From positions 1 through 59,632 of the forward strand of contig NZ_MDDN01000019.1 in NCBI RefSeq assembly GCF_001708185.1: DNA of 59,632 nt, in the 5' to 3' direction. Made by a program: the position numbers and the translations under genes. Within the stretch, counting starts at the first letter, position 1. Each line of letters opens with the position of its first letter. The notes beneath the pieces are model-generated. The model had not been told where the DNA came from. It saw only the letters and a program-made list of their open reading frames with translations, and did no database searches. The stretch comes from Lysinibacillus xylanilyticus. Lineage in GTDB: Bacteria > Bacillota > Bacilli > Bacillales_A > Planococcaceae. Below, piece by piece: positions 18,714 to 31,374 of this stretch.

Positions 18714-18896
18714 TTAGTTTTCTTTTACAGTAACTAAGTGAGCTACTACATCAATCATACCGCGAGTTGCTGCATTATCAGCTTTCTCAACAGTTTGGTT
18801 TAATTTACGTAAACCTAATGCTTCGATAGTTTTACGTTGTGCTGGTTTAGAACCAATCACTGATTTTGTAAGGGTGATTTGTAATTTGTTAGCCAT
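18714..18896 (-). CDS. rpmD: 50S ribosomal protein L30 (uL30)
   Basis: A 60-aa single-domain protein: [20 protein letters not shown] and [11 protein letters not shown] are diagnostic. GGGGGG-rich ribosome site upstream. Between rpsE and rplO. Confidence 0.97.
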   Translation of the reverse strand: MANKLQITLTKSVIGSKPAQRKTIEALGLRKLNQTVEKADNAATRGMIDVVAHLVTVKEN

Positions 18897-18909
18897 TATC
18901 TTTCCCCCC

Positions 18910-19413
18910 TTATCCTAATATTTCTTCCACTGATTTACCACGTAATTTCGCTACGTCCTCTACGCGTTTTAATTCAGTTAAACCTTGAATAGTTGCACGC
19001 ACCATGTTAATTGGTGTGTTAGATCCAAGTGATTTTGAAAGAATATCAGTAATACCAGCAAGTTCTAGTACGGCACGTACTGGACCACCAGCGATAACCC
19101 CTGTACCAGGAGCAGCAGGTTTAATTAGGATTTCTCCTGCACCAAAGCGACCTTGCACTAAGTGTGGAGTTGTTCCACCTACGCGTGGCACTTCGATTAA
19201 GTTTTTCTTCGCATCTTCAACAGCTTTGCGGATAGCGTCTGGCACTTCTTGAGCTTTACCAGTACCGAAACCTACATGTCCGTTTTTATCGCCAACAACA
19301 ACTAATGCTGTGAAGCGGAAGCGACGTCCACCTTTAACAACTTTAGCAACACGGTTAATAGTAACTACGCGTTCTTCAAGTTCTCCAAGTTTGTTTGCGT
19401 CAATTCGACTCAT
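18910..19413 (-). CDS. rpsE: 30S ribosomal protein S5 (uS5)
   Basis: A 167-aa protein with the S5 N-terminal double-stranded-RNA-binding region ([36 protein letters not shown]) and a C-terminal domain with RAVLELAGI and [14 protein letters not shown]. It supports decoding accuracy. GAGGGA precedes the ATG. Standard spc position. Confidence 0.98.
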   Translation of the reverse strand: MSRIDANKLGELEERVVTINRVAKVVKGGRRFRFTALVVVGDKNGHVGFGTGKAQEVPDAIRKAVEDAKKNLIEVPRVGGTTPHLVQGRFGAGEILIKPAAPGTGVIAGGPVRAVLELAGITDILSKSLGSNTPINMVRATIQGLTELKRVEDVAKLRGKSVEEILG

Positions 19414-19434
19414 GAAATGTGTCCCTCCTTCTTA

Positions 19435-19794
19435 TTAAAATTCTAAACCGTTCTCACGTGCAGCTTCAGCTAAAGCTTTTACACGTCCATGATATAAGTA
19501 ACCACCACGGTCAAATACTACAGCAGTAATATTTTTTTCCGTAGCGCGTTTTGCGATTGTTTCACCGACTTTAGTTGCAGCATCAACATTGCTACCAGCA
19601 CCTTCAAAACCATTTTCTTGAGAAGATGCGCTAACAAGTGTTACGCCTGCTACGTCATCGATAAGTTGCGCGTAAATGTTCTTGTTAGAACGGAATACGT
19701 TTAAGCGTGGACGCTCAGCAGTACCCGAAATTTTAGAACGTACACGTGCATGACGTTTTTTACGAACCTGATTTTTATCTTGTTTCGTAATCAC
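19435..19794 (-). CDS. rplR: 50S ribosomal protein L18 (uL18)
   Basis: A 119-aa protein that binds 5S r[33 protein letters not shown] and [21 protein letters not shown] (shortened). The start is GTG at 19794 because GGAG lies 8 nt upstream; the earlier in-frame GTG at 19803 is inside that site. Confidence 0.96.
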   Translation of the reverse strand: MITKQDKNQVRKKRHARVRSKISGTAERPRLNVFRSNKNIYAQLIDDVAGVTLVSASSQENGFEGAGSNVDAATKVGETIAKRATEKNITAVVFDRGGYLYHGRVKALAEAARENGLEF

Positions 19795-19826
19795 AAGGGT
19801 CACTCCTTTCTAATGCTTAGGCAGCA

Positions 19827-20366
19827 TTATTTACCTGTTTTACCTTCTTTACGACGAACGTATTCGCCTTCGTAACGGATACCTTTACCTTTGTATGGCT
19901 CTGGTGGACGAACGTCACGGATGTTAGATGCAAGAGCGCCAACGCGTTCTTTGCTAATACCTTTAACGATGATTTTAGTGTTAGAAGGAACTTCTACTTC
20001 TAGACCATCTTCAGGTGTGAACTCAACTGGGTGAGAGTAACCTACGTTAAGAACAAGTTTTTTACCTTGTAATTGCGCACGGTAACCGACACCGATTAGT
20101 TCTAATGATTTTTCGAAACCTGCAGAAACACCAGTAACCATGTTCGCTAAAAGCGCACGAGTTGTACCGTGGTTTGTGCGGTGTTCTTTTGAGTCAGAAG
20201 GGCGAGATACAGTAATCACGTTACCTTCTTGCTCAATTTTCATATCTTGGTGGAAAGAACGAACAAGTTCGCCTTTAGGACCTTTAACAGTAACAGTGTT
20301 GTCAGCTGCAACAGTAACAGTTACGTTAGCTGGTACCTCGATAATTTTTTTACCTACACGAGACAT
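19827..20366 (-). CDS. rplF: 50S ribosomal protein L6 (uL6)
   Basis: A 179-aa protein, full length: [42 protein letters not shown] and [17 protein letters not shown] (shortened). Two homologous alpha/beta domains at the base of the L7/L12 stalk. GAGGTG precedes the ATG. Confidence 0.98.
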   Translation of the reverse strand: MSRVGKKIIEVPANVTVTVAADNTVTVKGPKGELVRSFHQDMKIEQEGNVITVSRPSDSKEHRTNHGTTRALLANMVTGVSAGFEKSLELIGVGYRAQLQGKKLVLNVGYSHPVEFTPEDGLEVEVPSNTKIIVKGISKERVGALASNIRDVRPPEPYKGKGIRYEGEYVRRKEGKTGK

Positions 20367-20396
20367 TTAGTTGCACCTCCATTCATTTATTGCTAA

Positions 20397-20795
20397 TTAC
20401 CAAACGTATGCTAGAACTTCGCCGCCAACTTGTTTAGCGCGAGCTTCTTTATCAGTTAATAGACCTTGTGAAGTTGACACTAAAGCGATACCAAGACCGT
20501 TCAGTACTTTAGGCACTTCATTTGTTTTAGCATATACTCGTAGACCAGGTTTAGAAATACGTTTTAAACCAGTGATAACACGCTCGTTATCTTTACCGTA
20601 TTTTAAGAAGATACGGATAATACCTTGCTTGTTATCTTCTACGTATTCTACGTCACGTACGAAACCTTCGCGCTTTAAAATTTCAGCGATTTCTTTTTTC
20701 ACGTTGGAAGCTGGTACTTCTAACTTCTCGTGACGAACCATGTTCGCATTACGAATGCGAGTAAGCATATCTGCAATCGGATCAGTCATTGTCAT
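20397..20795 (-). CDS. rpsH: 30S ribosomal protein S8 (uS8)
   Basis: A 132-aa protein: [14 protein letters not shown] at the N-terminus, then [15 protein letters not shown] strand and a C-terminal [19 protein letters not shown] primary 16S rRNA binder. GGAGGTAAATG start context. Between rpsN and rplF. Confidence 0.98.
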   Translation of the reverse strand: MTMTDPIADMLTRIRNANMVRHEKLEVPASNVKKEIAEILKREGFVRDVEYVEDNKQGIIRIFLKYGKDNERVITGLKRISKPGLRVYAKTNEVPKVLNGLGIALVSTSQGLLTDKEARAKQVGGEVLAYVW

Positions 20796-20824
20796 TACAT
20801 TTACCTCCTTCCCAAATTAGGGGA

Positions 20825-21031
<207 letters not shown>

Positions 21032-21571
21032 TTACTTTTGGAACGGCATACCGAATTGTGTCAATAACTCGCGAGCTTCTTCGTCAGAGTTCGCTGTCGT
21101 TACGATCACGATGTCCATACCGCGTACTTTTGAAACTTTATCGTAATCGATTTCTGGGAAAATTAATTGCTCTTTAACACCTAAAGTGTAGTTACCGCGA
21201 CCATCGAATGCTTTTTTAGAAACACCGCGGAAGTCACGTACACGAGGTAGTGAAATTGAGATTAATTTGTCCAAGAATTCATACATACGCTCACCGCGTA
21301 ATGTAACTTTAGCACCGATAGGCATACCTTCACGTAGACGGAAACCTGCGATCGATTTTTTCGCTTTAGTTACAACTGGTTTTTGACCAGTGATAATTGT
21401 TAATTCTTCTACAGCTGAATCTAATGCTTTTGAGTTTTGAACTGCATCACCAACACCCATGTTGATAACGATTTTCTCAACTTTCGGCAATTGCATAACT
21501 GATTCATATCCAAACTTGCTCATAAGAGCAGTTGAAACTTCATTTAAATATTTTTCTTTTAGGCGGCTCAT
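21032..21571 (-). CDS. rplE: 50S ribosomal protein L5 (uL5)
   Basis: A 179-aa protein with [39 protein letters not shown] (shortened) and [17 protein letters not shown]. It binds 5S rRNA and forms bridge B1b. GGAGG upstream. Confidence 0.98.
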   Translation of the reverse strand: MSRLKEKYLNEVSTALMSKFGYESVMQLPKVEKIVINMGVGDAVQNSKALDSAVEELTIITGQKPVVTKAKKSIAGFRLREGMPIGAKVTLRGERMYEFLDKLISISLPRVRDFRGVSKKAFDGRGNYTLGVKEQLIFPEIDYDKVSKVRGMDIVIVTTANSDEEARELLTQFGMPFQK

Positions 21572-21599
21572 GTGTGTACCTCCCTTCTTTTTATACTAG

Positions 21600-21908
21600 T
21601 TAGTCGATTACTGCACCTGATTTTTTTGCAACACGAACTTTTTTACCGTTTTCGATTTTATAACCTACACGAGTCGGCTCGCCAGATTTAGGATCGATTA
21701 GCATTACGTTCGAAACGTGAATTGCAGCTTCTTGGCTAACAATTCCACCTTGTGGATTCAATTGGTTAGGTTTTACGTGTTTTTTCACGATGTTCACACC
21801 TTCAACAAGAACGCGATCTTGTTTAGGGTAAGCAGCAAGGATTACGCCTTCTTTGCCTTTGTCCTTACCAGTGATTACCTTAACCTTGTCACCTTTTTTT
21901 ACATGCAT
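21600..21908 (-). CDS. rplX: 50S ribosomal protein L24 (uL24)
   Basis: A 102-aa protein with an N-terminal KOW motif ([18 protein letters not shown]) and [11 protein letters not shown]. An early assembly initiator binding the 5' part of 23S rRNA. GGAGGTGCGACAG precedes the ATG. Confidence 0.98.
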   Translation of the reverse strand: MHVKKGDKVKVITGKDKGKEGVILAAYPKQDRVLVEGVNIVKKHVKPNQLNPQGGIVSQEAAIHVSNVMLIDPKSGEPTRVGYKIENGKKVRVAKKSGAVID

Positions 21909-21943
21909 GCTGTCGCACCTCCTTGATTGGCACTATCATGAAA

Positions 21944-22312
21944 TTAAAGAACTTCTGGAGCTAGAGAAACGATTTTCATGAAGTTGCTGTCACGTAATTC
22001 ACGTGCAACAGGTCCGAAAATACGAGTTCCGCGTGGTGATTTATCATCACGAATAATTACACAAGCATTTTCATCAAATTTGATGTACGTACCATCTTTA
22101 CGACGTACGCCTGATTTAGTACGAACGATAACAGCTTTAACAACGTCACCCTTCTTGACAACGCCACCTGGTGTTGCTTTCTTAACTGTACAAACAACGA
22201 TATCACCGATGTTAGCAGTTTTACGGCCAGAGCCACCAAGCACTTTAATTGTAAGAACTTCACGTGCACCTGAGTTGTCAGCAACTTTCATACGACTTTC
22301 TTGTTGGATCAC
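21944..22312 (-). CDS. rplN: 50S ribosomal protein L14 (uL14)
   Basis: A 122-aa protein beginning [19 protein letters not shown], with [20 protein letters not shown] (shortened) and [13 protein letters not shown]. Full family length. GGAGGTAACC upstream. First protein of the classical spc set. Confidence 0.98.
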   Translation of the reverse strand: MIQQESRMKVADNSGAREVLTIKVLGGSGRKTANIGDIVVCTVKKATPGGVVKKGDVVKAVIVRTKSGVRRKDGTYIKFDENACVIIRDDKSPRGTRIFGPVARELRDSNFMKIVSLAPEVL

Positions 22313-22355
22313 TTAGGTTACCTCCCTTCGGAAATTGGTTGTTCCGAAATAGTTA

Positions 22356-22619
22356 TTAAATAATAACCGCTTTTTCTACAACTTCAACTAGACGGAATCG
22401 TTTAGTAGCTGATAGCGGGCGAGTTTCCATGATACGTACGATATCACCGATTTTCGCTGTGTTTAACTCATCATGAGCTTTAAACTTTTTAGAGTATTTT
22501 ACACGTTTACCATAAAGCTTGTGCTTTTTGTGAGTTTCAACTAAAACAGAAATCGTTTTATCCATTTTATCTGAAACAACGCGGCCCGTGTAAACTTTGC
22601 GTTGATTACGCTCAGTCAT
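22356..22619 (-). CDS. rpsQ: 30S ribosomal protein S17 (uS17)
   Basis: An 87-aa OB-fold protein: [35 protein letters not shown] and [21 protein letters not shown] (shortened). A primary 16S rRNA binder. GGAGG upstream. Confidence 0.98.
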   Translation of the reverse strand: MTERNQRKVYTGRVVSDKMDKTISVLVETHKKHKLYGKRVKYSKKFKAHDELNTAKIGDIVRIMETRPLSATKRFRLVEVVEKAVII

Positions 22620-22637
22620 ACTTGAAAACCTCCTTTA

Positions 22638-23262
<625 letters not shown>

Positions 23263-23263
23263 A

Positions 23264-23917
23264 TTATTTGCCTCCTTCCACAGATTTCTTCGTAGGAAGA
23301 ACTTCACCACGGTAGATCCATACTTTAACGCCTAATTTACCGTAAGTAGTGTCAGCTTCTGCGTGTGCATAGTCAATGTCAGCACGTAGAGTATGAAGTG
23401 GAACAGTTCCTTCACTATAGTGTTCAGCACGCGCGATATCAGCGCCACCTAAACGACCAGATACTTGTGTTTTAATTCCTTTTGCACCAGCACGGATTGT
23501 GCGTTGGATCGCTTGCTTTTGCGCACGACGGAATGATACACGGTTTTCTAATTGACGAGCGATGTTTTCAGCTACTAGACGAGCGTCAAGATCAGCACGT
23601 TTGATTTCGATAATGTTAATGTGTACACGTTTACCAGTTAACTCGCTAAGGTATTTACGAAGATTTTCAACTTCAGTACCACCTTTACCGATTACCATAC
23701 CTGGTTTCGCAGTGTGAATTGTAATGTTTACACGGTTCGCAGCACGTTCGATTTCTACTTTAGAAACAGAAGCGTCTTTAAGAGCCGTTTCAATATATTT
23801 ACGCACTTTGATGTCTTCGTGAAGTAGAGTTGCATAGTCTTTTTCAGCGTACCATTTTGACTCCCAGTCACGAATAATACCAACGCGTAGTCCTATTGGA
23901 TGTACTTTTTGACCCAC
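23264..23917 (-). CDS. rpsC: 30S ribosomal protein S3 (uS3)
   Basis: A 217-aa protein: [17 protein letters not shown]-type RNA-binding motif [16 protein letters not shown], and the C-terminal domain with [20 protein letters not shown] (shortened). It lies at the mRNA entry. Four nucleotides separate it from rplV. Confidence 0.98.
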   Translation of the reverse strand: MGQKVHPIGLRVGIIRDWESKWYAEKDYATLLHEDIKVRKYIETALKDASVSKVEIERAANRVNITIHTAKPGMVIGKGGTEVENLRKYLSELTGKRVHINIIEIKRADLDARLVAENIARQLENRVSFRRAQKQAIQRTIRAGAKGIKTQVSGRLGGADIARAEHYSEGTVPLHTLRADIDYAHAEADTTYGKLGVKVWIYRGEVLPTKKSVEGGK

Positions 23918-23920
23918 GGA

Positions 23921-24265
23921 TTAACCCTCCTTCTTCTCAGATACCACTAGAGTAATGTGGCTTGTGCGTTTGTTAATTGCGCTTGCGCGTCCTTGTGCAC
24001 GTGGACGGAAACGTTTTAATGTTGGACCTTCATCAACGAATACTTCAGAAACTACTAAAGAGTTGATGTCAAGATCGTAGTTATGCTCAGCGTTAGCAAC
24101 TGCAGATTTTAATACTTTTTCAACGACTGGAGACGCCGCTTTTGGAGTATGACGTAAAATTGCAACTGCTTCACCAACTTGCTTGCCTCGGATTAAGTCT
24201 ACAACTAGACGCACTTTACGAGGAGCAATGCGTACTGTACGAGCGATAGCTTTAGCTTGTGTCAT
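23921..24265 (-). CDS. rplV: 50S ribosomal protein L22 (uL22)
   Basis: A 114-aa protein with [21 protein letters not shown] (shortened), [11 protein letters not shown] and the extended tunnel-lining loop ([19 protein letters not shown]). No insertion or deletion of the macrolide-resistance type is evident in the loop. GGAGG upstream. Confidence 0.98.
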   Translation of the reverse strand: MTQAKAIARTVRIAPRKVRLVVDLIRGKQVGEAVAILRHTPKAASPVVEKVLKSAVANAEHNYDLDINSLVVSEVFVDEGPTLKRFRPRAQGRASAINKRTSHITLVVSEKKEG

Positions 24266-24287
24266 TAGGATTTACCTCCTCTCAAAA

Positions 24288-24566
24288 TTAGCGTCTTGTT
24301 TTCTTGTCGTCTGCACCGTGACCTTTGTAAGTACGAGTCGGTGCGAACTCACCAAGTTTGTGGCCGACCATATCTTCTGTTACGTATACAGGAACGTGTT
24401 TACGTCCATCATAAACAGCAATCGTTAAACCGATGAAGTTCGGGAAGATTGTAGAACGGCGTGACCAAGTTTTAATAACTTGTTTTTTCTCAGAAGCCTC
24501 TTGCGCTTCCACTTTTTTCATTAAGTGGTCATCGACAAAAGGTCCTTTTTTCAAGCTGCGACCCAT
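24288..24566 (-). CDS. rpsS: 30S ribosomal protein S19 (uS19)
   Basis: A 92-aa protein: [35 protein letters not shown] and [16 protein letters not shown]. It is located in the 30S head with S13. GGAGG upstream. Between rplB and rplV. Confidence 0.98.
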   Translation of the reverse strand: MGRSLKKGPFVDDHLMKKVEAQEASEKKQVIKTWSRRSTIFPNFIGLTIAVYDGRKHVPVYVTEDMVGHKLGEFAPTRTYKGHGADDKKTRR

Positions 24567-24626
24567 GTAGGAACCTCCCTCCGTGATTCCACCACGGCTC
24601 TCACATAGAACCGTAGTTTAACCACT

Positions 24627-25457
24627 TTATTTTTTACGACTACGGATGATGAATTTATCCGATTTGTTTTTCTTCTTGCGAGTTTTGTAACCAAGTGCTG
24701 GTTTACCCCAAGGAGTCATTGGTGATTTACGTCCGATTGGAGAACGTCCTTCACCACCACCGTGTGGGTGATCGTTAGGGTTCATTACAGAACCACGAAC
24801 TACTGGGCGTTTACCTAACCAACGGCTACGACCTGCTTTACCGATGTTTACAAGTTCGTGTTGTTCGTTACCAACTTGACCGATTGTAGCACGGCAAGTA
24901 GCTAAAACTAAACGTACTTCACCAGATTGAAGACGAACGATTACGTACTTATCTTCACGACCAAGTACTTGCGCAGAAGTACCAGCAGAACGTACTAATT
25001 GTCCACCTTTACCAGGTTTTAACTCGATGTTATGGATTGTAGTACCCATTGGAATGTTTGCTAATGGTAATGCGTTACCTGCTTTAATATCAGCATCTGG
25101 ACCAGATACGATTGTTTGACCAACCTCTAGACCTTTTGGTGCTAAGATGTAAGCTTTTGCTCCATCAGCGTAATTAATTAATGCGATATTCGCAGAACGG
25201 TTTGGATCATATTCAATAGTAGCAACTTTTGCCGGAATGCCATCTTTAACACGTTTGAAATCGATAACACGGTATTGCTTCTTATGACCACCACCATGAT
25301 GACGAACAGTGATTTTACCTTGGTTGTTACGACCAGCTTTGCGTTTAGTTGGTTCAAGCAATGATTTCTCAGGCTTGTTAGTTGTAATTTCCGCAAAGTC
25401 TAAAGACGTCATATTACGACGACCATTAGAGGTAGGTTTATACTTTTTAATCGCCAT
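24627..25457 (-). CDS. rplB: 50S ribosomal protein L2 (uL2)
   Basis: A 276-aa protein with [31 protein letters not shown] and the catalytic-centre-proximal [14 protein letters not shown] segment with its conserved histidine. Needed for subunit association and peptidyl transfer. GGAGG upstream. Confidence 0.98.
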   Translation of the reverse strand: MAIKKYKPTSNGRRNMTSLDFAEITTNKPEKSLLEPTKRKAGRNNQGKITVRHHGGGHKKQYRVIDFKRVKDGIPAKVATIEYDPNRSANIALINYADGAKAYILAPKGLEVGQTIVSGPDADIKAGNALPLANIPMGTTIHNIELKPGKGGQLVRSAGTSAQVLGREDKYVIVRLQSGEVRLVLATCRATIGQVGNEQHELVNIGKAGRSRWLGKRPVVRGSVMNPNDHPHGGGEGRSPIGRKSPMTPWGKPALGYKTRKKKNKSDKFIIRSRKK

Positions 25458-25505
25458 TGTGTTTTCCCTCCTTCTTAAGTGTTCAAATCATAAATCCTTT
25501 AAGGA

Positions 25506-25790
25506 TTACATTTCGAATAATTCAATTTCTTTGCTGTCCGCAGTTAATTTAACAATCGCTTTACGACGTTTGTTAGTGTAACCACCGTAACGGCCAACGC
25601 GTTTGAATTTACCTTTGTAGTTAAGAACGTTTACTTTCTCAACTTCAACACCAAAGATTTCTTCTACAGCGTCTTTTACTTGAGTTTTGTTAGCGCGAGT
25701 GTCTACTTCGAAAGTATACTTTTTCTCTGCCATAAGTTCTGAAGAACGCTCAGTAATGACCGGACGTTTTAAAATATCACGTGCTTCCAT
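25506..25790 (-). CDS. rplW: 50S ribosomal protein L23 (uL23)
   Basis: A 94-aa protein: [33 protein letters not shown] and [17 protein letters not shown]. Docking site for trigger factor and SRP. Its ATG overlaps the rplD stop by one base (TAATG). Confidence 0.98.
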   Translation of the reverse strand: MEARDILKRPVITERSSELMAEKKYTFEVDTRANKTQVKDAVEEIFGVEVEKVNVLNYKGKFKRVGRYGGYTNKRRKAIVKLTADSKEIELFEM

Positions 25791-26413
25791 TATCCAAGCA
25801 CCTCCTCAACTTTTTCTACTGCAGATTTTGTGAATACAACTTTTTCATGACCTAATAGATCAAGAACGTTGATTCCATTTGCAGTTAAAACTGTTACACC
25901 AGGGATGTTACGAGCAGATAATGCTACGTTTTCATCTAGGTCAGCAGTAACGAATAAAGATTTTTTCTCTAAAGAAAGATCTTTAAGGATTTTTGTAAAT
26001 TCTTTTGTTTTTGGTGCTGCTAGTGTAAGAGCATCAAGAACTAAGAAGTTTTGTTCTACAACTTTAGCTGATAAAGCAGATTTAAGAGCTAAGCGACGAA
26101 CTTTTTTAGGTAATTTGTAAGAGTAGCTACGTGGAGTTGGACCGAATACGATACCACCGCCGCGCCATTGTGGAGAACGGATAGAACCTTGACGAGCACG
26201 ACCAGTTCCTTTTTGACGCCATGGTTTACGACCACCACCAGCAACTTCAGAACGGTTTTTAACCTTGTGATTACCTTGACGAAGAGAAGCGCGTTGTGCT
26301 ACTACAGCGTCGAATAATACTGCTTCATTTGGCTCGATTCCAAAAATCGCATCGTTTAACTCGATTTCACCAACTGAAGCACCTGTTTGACTAAGTACAG
26401 ATACTTTTGTCAT
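25790..26413 (-). CDS. rplD: 50S ribosomal protein L4 (uL4)
   Basis: A 207-aa protein with [38 protein letters not shown] (shortened to QRASLRQG and [17 protein letters not shown]), the tunnel loop, and a Rossmann-like body. In E. coli L4 regulates its own operon; whether it does so here is unknown. GGAGG upstream. Confidence 0.98.
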
Positions 26414-26439
26414 TCCTGTTTCCTCCTTTCCTTAGGTGA

Positions 26440-27069
26440 TTACTTAGCTTTAATTGCAGTTTTAACTGTAACTAGAGCTTTTTTAGAACCAGGAACATTA
26501 CCTTTAACAAGTAGTAAGTTACGTTCCGCATCAACTTTCACGATTTCTAAGTTTTGGATTGTAACTACTGTGCCACCCATTTGACCAGGTAATTTCTTTT
26601 GTTTGAATACGCGGTTCGGAGCAACTGGACCCATTGAACCAGGACGACGGTGGTAACGAGAACCGTGGGCCATAGGACCACGAGATTGACCATGGCGTTT
26701 AATTACACCTTGGAAACCTTTACCTTTAGTAACACCTGTTACATCAATTACATCGCCTTCTGCGAAAATTTCTACTTTGACTTCTTGACCAACTTCGTAT
26801 TCTCCCACGTTCACGTTGCGGAATTCACGAATGAAGCGCTTAGGAGCAGTGTTCGCTTTTGCTACGTGACCTTGTTCTGGTTTGTTAGAAAGCTTAACGC
26901 GCTTGTCTTCGAAACCAACTTGGATCGCTTCGTAGCCATCTGTATCAACAGTTTTCTTTTGAAGAACTACGTTTGGAGTAGCTTCGATAACTGTTACCGG
27001 GATTAAATCGCCGTTTTCAGCGAAAACTTGTGTCATACCAATTTTTCTACCTAAGATTCCTTTAGCCAT
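26440..27069 (-). CDS. rplC: 50S ribosomal protein L3 (uL3)
   Basis: A 209-aa protein: [35 protein letters not shown] and the extension [22 protein letters not shown] (shortened) that reaches the peptidyl-transferase centre. GGAGG upstream. Second gene of the S10 operon. Confidence 0.98.
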   Translation of the reverse strand: MAKGILGRKIGMTQVFAENGDLIPVTVIEATPNVVLQKKTVDTDGYEAIQVGFEDKRVKLSNKPEQGHVAKANTAPKRFIREFRNVNVGEYEVGQEVKVEIFAEGDVIDVTGVTKGKGFQGVIKRHGQSRGPMAHGSRYHRRPGSMGPVAPNRVFKQKKLPGQMGGTVVTIQNLEIVKVDAERNLLLVKGNVPGSKKALVTVKTAIKAK

Positions 27070-27112
27070 TTGTCACACCTCCTGTAAGTTTTAAAAAGTT
27101 ATATTTTTACCA

Positions 27113-27544
<432 letters not shown>

Positions 27545-27549
27545 TCAAC

Positions 27550-27578
27550 ATTATATACAATAAAAAAAGAATAAGCAA
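27550..27578 (-). promoter_or_regulatory. sigma-A promoter of the S10-spc-alpha operon
   Basis: Minus-strand TTGCTT (27573-27578), a 17-bp spacer and a perfect TATAAT (27550-27555), about 130 nt upstream of rpsJ. It separates the S10 cluster from the accessory block upstream. Confidence 0.88.
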
Positions 27579-27854
27579 GTCTTTTCGCTAAATTCTTTTA
27601 AATGTTGCAGGTATTCATACTACTTAATATTTCTCGCTTATCTAAGCCGTTTATTAGTATATAAAATTTCTATGCATATTGCAACACTTAAGGTTGTTAT
27701 ATCAACGTTTTCGAACATTTCAAACAATTAATTAATCCAAGAACGAGTTCACTTAATCGCTGACAAACTTACTTCGAGGATGTAGTGCTATATCCTAGAT
27801 GAAAATTATGCCCTTAGTTATGTCTTAATTAATAGTCTATCGTTTCTTTAACAA

Positions 27855-27887
27855 TAAAAAAGCAGTCTCTAATATTTAGAAACCGCT
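27855..27887 (-). terminator. intrinsic terminator of the antiporter gene
   Basis: A 12-bp stem with one mismatch (27861-27872 with 27876-27887) is followed on the minus strand by six T residues, 13 nt after the antiporter stop at 27900. Confidence 0.85.
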
Positions 27888-27899
27888 CTTTCTATATCT

Positions 27900-29216
27900 T
27901 TATAAGAAGAACACACATGCAACCCAACCAAATATAATAAGTGGGATGTTAATAAATAGGAACGTCGGCACACACGTATCCCAAATGTGATTATGCTGTC
28001 CATCTACATTTAAACCTGCAGTTGGTCCAAGCGTAGAGTCTGAAGCAGGAGATCCTGCATCGCCTAAAGCACCCGCTGTACCTATTAGACAAATAATCGC
28101 CAAAGGACTCAATCCTAATCCTTGTGCAAGGGGTACGAATAAGGTCGCAATAATAGGTACTGTTGCGAACGATGAACCGATCCCCATCGTTACGATTAAA
28201 CCAATAACCAACATAATGAATACAGCAAGACTCTTATTCCCTTGAAGAACTGCTAATGCATTAGTAATTAAGCTATCTACTTGACCTGTGGCGTTAATAA
28301 CAGATGCAAACCCATTTGCAGCGATCATAACAAAACCAATAAAGGCCATCATTTTCATTCCCTCAGAAAGGATTTCATCTGCTTCTTTCCATTTAAGTGC
28401 ACCTGTAAAATACATAATCATAATCCCTGCAAAAGCACCAACAATCATCGAATCAGTATAAATTTGCGCACATAATGACACGATTAAAGCCGCAGCCGTT
28501 GAAAAAATAACATATTTACTAACATTAACATTTAAAGACTCTGTTTCAACATCATTATTTTGATATTGCCGAGGTTTTCGATAAACAAAAAATGCTATAC
28601 CTAATCCAATTAGCATCCCTAGAACAGGTATAGCCATCGCTACCGGTACATCACGTGAAGATACCTCCATACCAGCTTCAGATACTTGTGTAGAAACGAT
28701 ATCTTGGAAAATAGCTCCGAAACCAGCTGGGACGAAACTATATGTTCCTATTAAACCAACAGCGATTAATGTTGCAATAATTCGTCGGTCAACCTCTAGT
28801 ATATTTAAAACCTTTAAGATTGGAGGAATCAGTAATGGAATAAAAGCTATATGAATTGGAATTAAATTTTGTGAGAAAATTGACATCAAAAAGATGAGTA
28901 AAAAGATTAAGACCTTTACTAAACCTTTTCGATTACTTGAACCGTTTTTATTTAATATCTTTAAAATCCCTGCAATCATTAATTCAGGAATTCCCGTTTT
29001 TGAAATGGCAATAGCAAAACCACCAAGCAATCCATAACTTAAAGCAATCGTTGCACCTGCTCCTAATCCCTCTGTAAATGATTGAACAGTTGCTTCTATC
29101 CCCATGCCACTCGCTAAGCCTCCTACAAAGGCCCCCAATACAAGAGAAAGAACAACATTGATACGGAGCAAGCTTAATATTAACATGACAGCTACTGCCA
29201 CTATTACTGCGTTCAT
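27900..29216 (-). CDS. NhaC-superfamily Na+/H+ antiporter-like transporter (YuiF-like)
   Basis: A 438-aa membrane protein with about 10-12 hydrophobic helices. GLLGGFAIAISKTGIPEL, FSQNLIPIHIAFIPLLIPP and the C-terminal GDAGSPASDSTLGPTAGLN with HIWDTCVPTF are typical of the Na_H_antiporter (NhaC) group that includes B. subtilis YuiF. The substrate (Na+/H+ exchange or an amino acid) is not certain from sequence. It has its own terminator, lies in the accessory block between tuf and rpsJ, and is not coupled to the Bce genes (170 bp and a terminator intervene). Confidence 0.85.
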   Translation of the reverse strand: MNAVIVAVAVMLILSLLRINVVLSLVLGAFVGGLASGMGIEATVQSFTEGLGAGATIALSYGLLGGFAIAISKTGIPELMIAGILKILNKNGSSNRKGLVKVLIFLLIFLMSIFSQNLIPIHIAFIPLLIPPILKVLNILEVDRRIIATLIAVGLIGTYSFVPAGFGAIFQDIVSTQVSEAGMEVSSRDVPVAMAIPVLGMLIGLGIAFFVYRKPRQYQNNDVETESLNVNVSKYVIFSTAAALIVSLCAQIYTDSMIVGAFAGIMIMYFTGALKWKEADEILSEGMKMMAFIGFVMIAANGFASVINATGQVDSLITNALAVLQGNKSLAVFIMLVIGLIVTMGIGSSFATVPIIATLFVPLAQGLGLSPLAIICLIGTAGALGDAGSPASDSTLGPTAGLNVDGQHNHIWDTCVPTFLFINIPLIIFGWVACVFFL

Positions 29217-29332
29217 TTTAACACTCCACTTTCACACACTAGATTACTAACAGATTAAACTTTAATCGTCTGCTAATTGAAAGTCAAGATATTTTTATAC
29301 CTCTATAATAATTTTCCAAGTTCAAACGACGC

Positions 29333-29368
29333 AAAAAAAAACAGTATGATCTTAAATAATCATACTGC
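29333..29368 (-). terminator. intrinsic terminator of the Bce-type operon
   Basis: Stem of about nine bp (29341-29350 with 29359-29368, core CAGTATGAT) followed on the minus strand by a run of eight or more T residues, just after the permease stop at 29386. Confidence 0.88.
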
Positions 29369-29385
29369 TTTTAGTTTTTTTCCTA

Positions 29386-31374
29386 TTACAGTGATTCGCG
29401 AATGACTTTTTTATAATAACCAATAGAAAGTACAGCGAAAATAGCATATAACGCTATATAGCAGCCCATAGCAATCCATAATGGGATTGTTAACTCAGTT
29501 CCAAAGAAGAACCACCCTGATTTAACAGCAAAGTAACTATGGAGTAACCCTATTATTAATGGAACACCGAAGTTAAAGGCTTGTTTCATATATATACCTT
29601 TCATAATATCTTTTTCTGCAAAACCGATTTTCCTTAAAATTGTGTATGAACCTCTTTCCTCTTCAGCCTCAGACATTTGTTTAAAGTATAAAATACTACC
29701 TGTTGTCATTAAAAATGCTAAAGCTAAAAAGGCCGTTGTAAAAATTGTTATGCCTAATGTTTCAATATTTTCTTGACGCTCACCTTCATAAGATGTTTGC
29801 GTAAATTTCATTGTTCTGCCTTCGCTATCTCTAACAGATATAACACCCGAACCTATTGTTTGTTTATACAATTTCTCAGCTAACTCTATATCGCTTTTCG
29901 ACTCTAATATAATGGTAGTTTGTTTATGAAATTGGAAAAGATCCGATTTTGTAGCAAGCTTTTCAAATACATCATCTGCTACTACAAAAATAGGTCCTCC
30001 TGCCCCACCAGTCACAATTCCACTGATAATACTTTCCTTTTGAATATCTACAACATGGAAAGTTTCCTCAAGCTCTCCTGCAGATACTACAATATCACGG
30101 TCTTTCTCTAACTTGAACATCGCTTCCATATAACCACCATAGTTTGTTAAGATGGCTTCATTACCAGATACTGATGCCTCAGGAACTCTTTGTTGATAAT
30201 CAGAAAGTGGAATTGTATAGACAGTTCCTTCCATAGAATAAAAAGGATTACCTTCTTGTTGATCTTCTTCTGGTATTAATTGTCCAACTGCCGCTGTTAC
30301 ACCCTGTAATCGGTAGTCTATTTTATTATAAGCAATTTTATTTTCCTCTAGCTTTTTTAAAAAATCCTGATCATTATCTTCAAGCAATATATAATCACCT
30401 GGTACTGAACTATGTGCATGTGCTTCTGATGAATAATACGAAATATATGCTAATGTGGCAATCCCGAGTGATACACCCGTTAAAACAGTAATGAGCGTCA
30501 ATGATTTTGCATTACTTTTCATACGATGCATAATTGGTGTTAATGCGAGTACATCATGTACAGATAAATGCCCATTTTTCTTTAGACGAATTGAATTCAT
30601 AATAAATGCTACAGAGAAACGGAAAACGAGAAATGTTCCGCCAATGGTAGAAGCTAAAATAATGATCATATTTAAAAATAAATTGCCTGAATTGTCAATA
30701 TCGAATAACTTTGTTGATGCATAGTAGCCATATACAATTAACACAAGACCTAAAAAACCGATGACCATTTGTAGTGGACTAAATCGTTTTACACGCTCAT
30801 CGGCTTGCTTTGCAGCACTGAATAACGATAGTAATGATACGCGATAAATCATCCAAGCCATTTGCACAAGTACAATTACTAGTAGAATGGCAAATACTAC
30901 GATAGACTGCTGTAATGCCTCTGTACTAAATTTCATTGCCACAAATGTCTCTTTTTCAAGTATGCGCAGTAAGATCATTGCGAATAAGCGTGAGCTAAAG
31001 AACCCCGCAAGTATACCTAAAACGACCGCGCCTACAAATAACAGGATACTTTCTACCGCCAATAAGCGTACGATAAGCCCCTTTGTCATCCCTATCAACT
31101 GATACAAACCTACTTCCTTACTGCGACGCTTCATAAATAAATGGTTTGCATATAGTACGAAAAACAAAATAATAAAGTACAACATATATGTTGCTGCTTC
31201 AAAGCCTGCTGTGGCTGTACCGCTCTGCTGTACAGTAACTAGCACTTCAGGGTTATTTTGCAATGTCACAAAGGAAAAATATAAAGTAACACTAAAAATA
31301 AGTGCGAAGAAATATAAATAATAGTGCTTCATATTTTTCTTCATGCTGCGTAACACGAGTTTACTAAGACTCAT
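29386..31374 (-). CDS. BceB-type ABC transporter permease
   Basis: A 662-aa permease with the BceB layout: an N-terminal [33 protein letters not shown] helix (shortened: [14 protein letters not shown]), about ten transmembrane segments with FtsX-like domains, and a large extracellular domain (about residues 310-520) between helices 7 and 8, where the peptide-antibiotic/lipid-target complex is sensed in this family. The ATG at 31374 overlaps the ATPase stop by 11 bp and has AGGTGG 8 nt upstream. It works with the ATPase for target protection and with the BceS-like kinase for flux sensing. The antibiotic (bacitracin-like or other) cannot be told from sequence. Confidence 0.92.
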   Translation of the reverse strand: MSLSKLVLRSMKKNMKHYYLYFFALIFSVTLYFSFVTLQNNPEVLVTVQQSGTATAGFEAATYMLYFIILFFVLYANHLFMKRRSKEVGLYQLIGMTKGLIVRLLAVESILLFVGAVVLGILAGFFSSRLFAMILLRILEKETFVAMKFSTEALQQSIVVFAILLVIVLVQMAWMIYRVSLLSLFSAAKQADERVKRFSPLQMVIGFLGLVLIVYGYYASTKLFDIDNSGNLFLNMIIILASTIGGTFLVFRFSVAFIMNSIRLKKNGHLSVHDVLALTPIMHRMKSNAKSLTLITVLTGVSLGIATLAYISYYSSEAHAHSSVPGDYILLEDNDQDFLKKLEENKIAYNKIDYRLQGVTAAVGQLIPEEDQQEGNPFYSMEGTVYTIPLSDYQQRVPEASVSGNEAILTNYGGYMEAMFKLEKDRDIVVSAGELEETFHVVDIQKESIISGIVTGGAGGPIFVVADDVFEKLATKSDLFQFHKQTTIILESKSDIELAEKLYKQTIGSGVISVRDSEGRTMKFTQTSYEGERQENIETLGITIFTTAFLALAFLMTTGSILYFKQMSEAEEERGSYTILRKIGFAEKDIMKGIYMKQAFNFGVPLIIGLLHSYFAVKSGWFFFGTELTIPLWIAMGCYIALYAIFAVLSIGYYKKVIRESL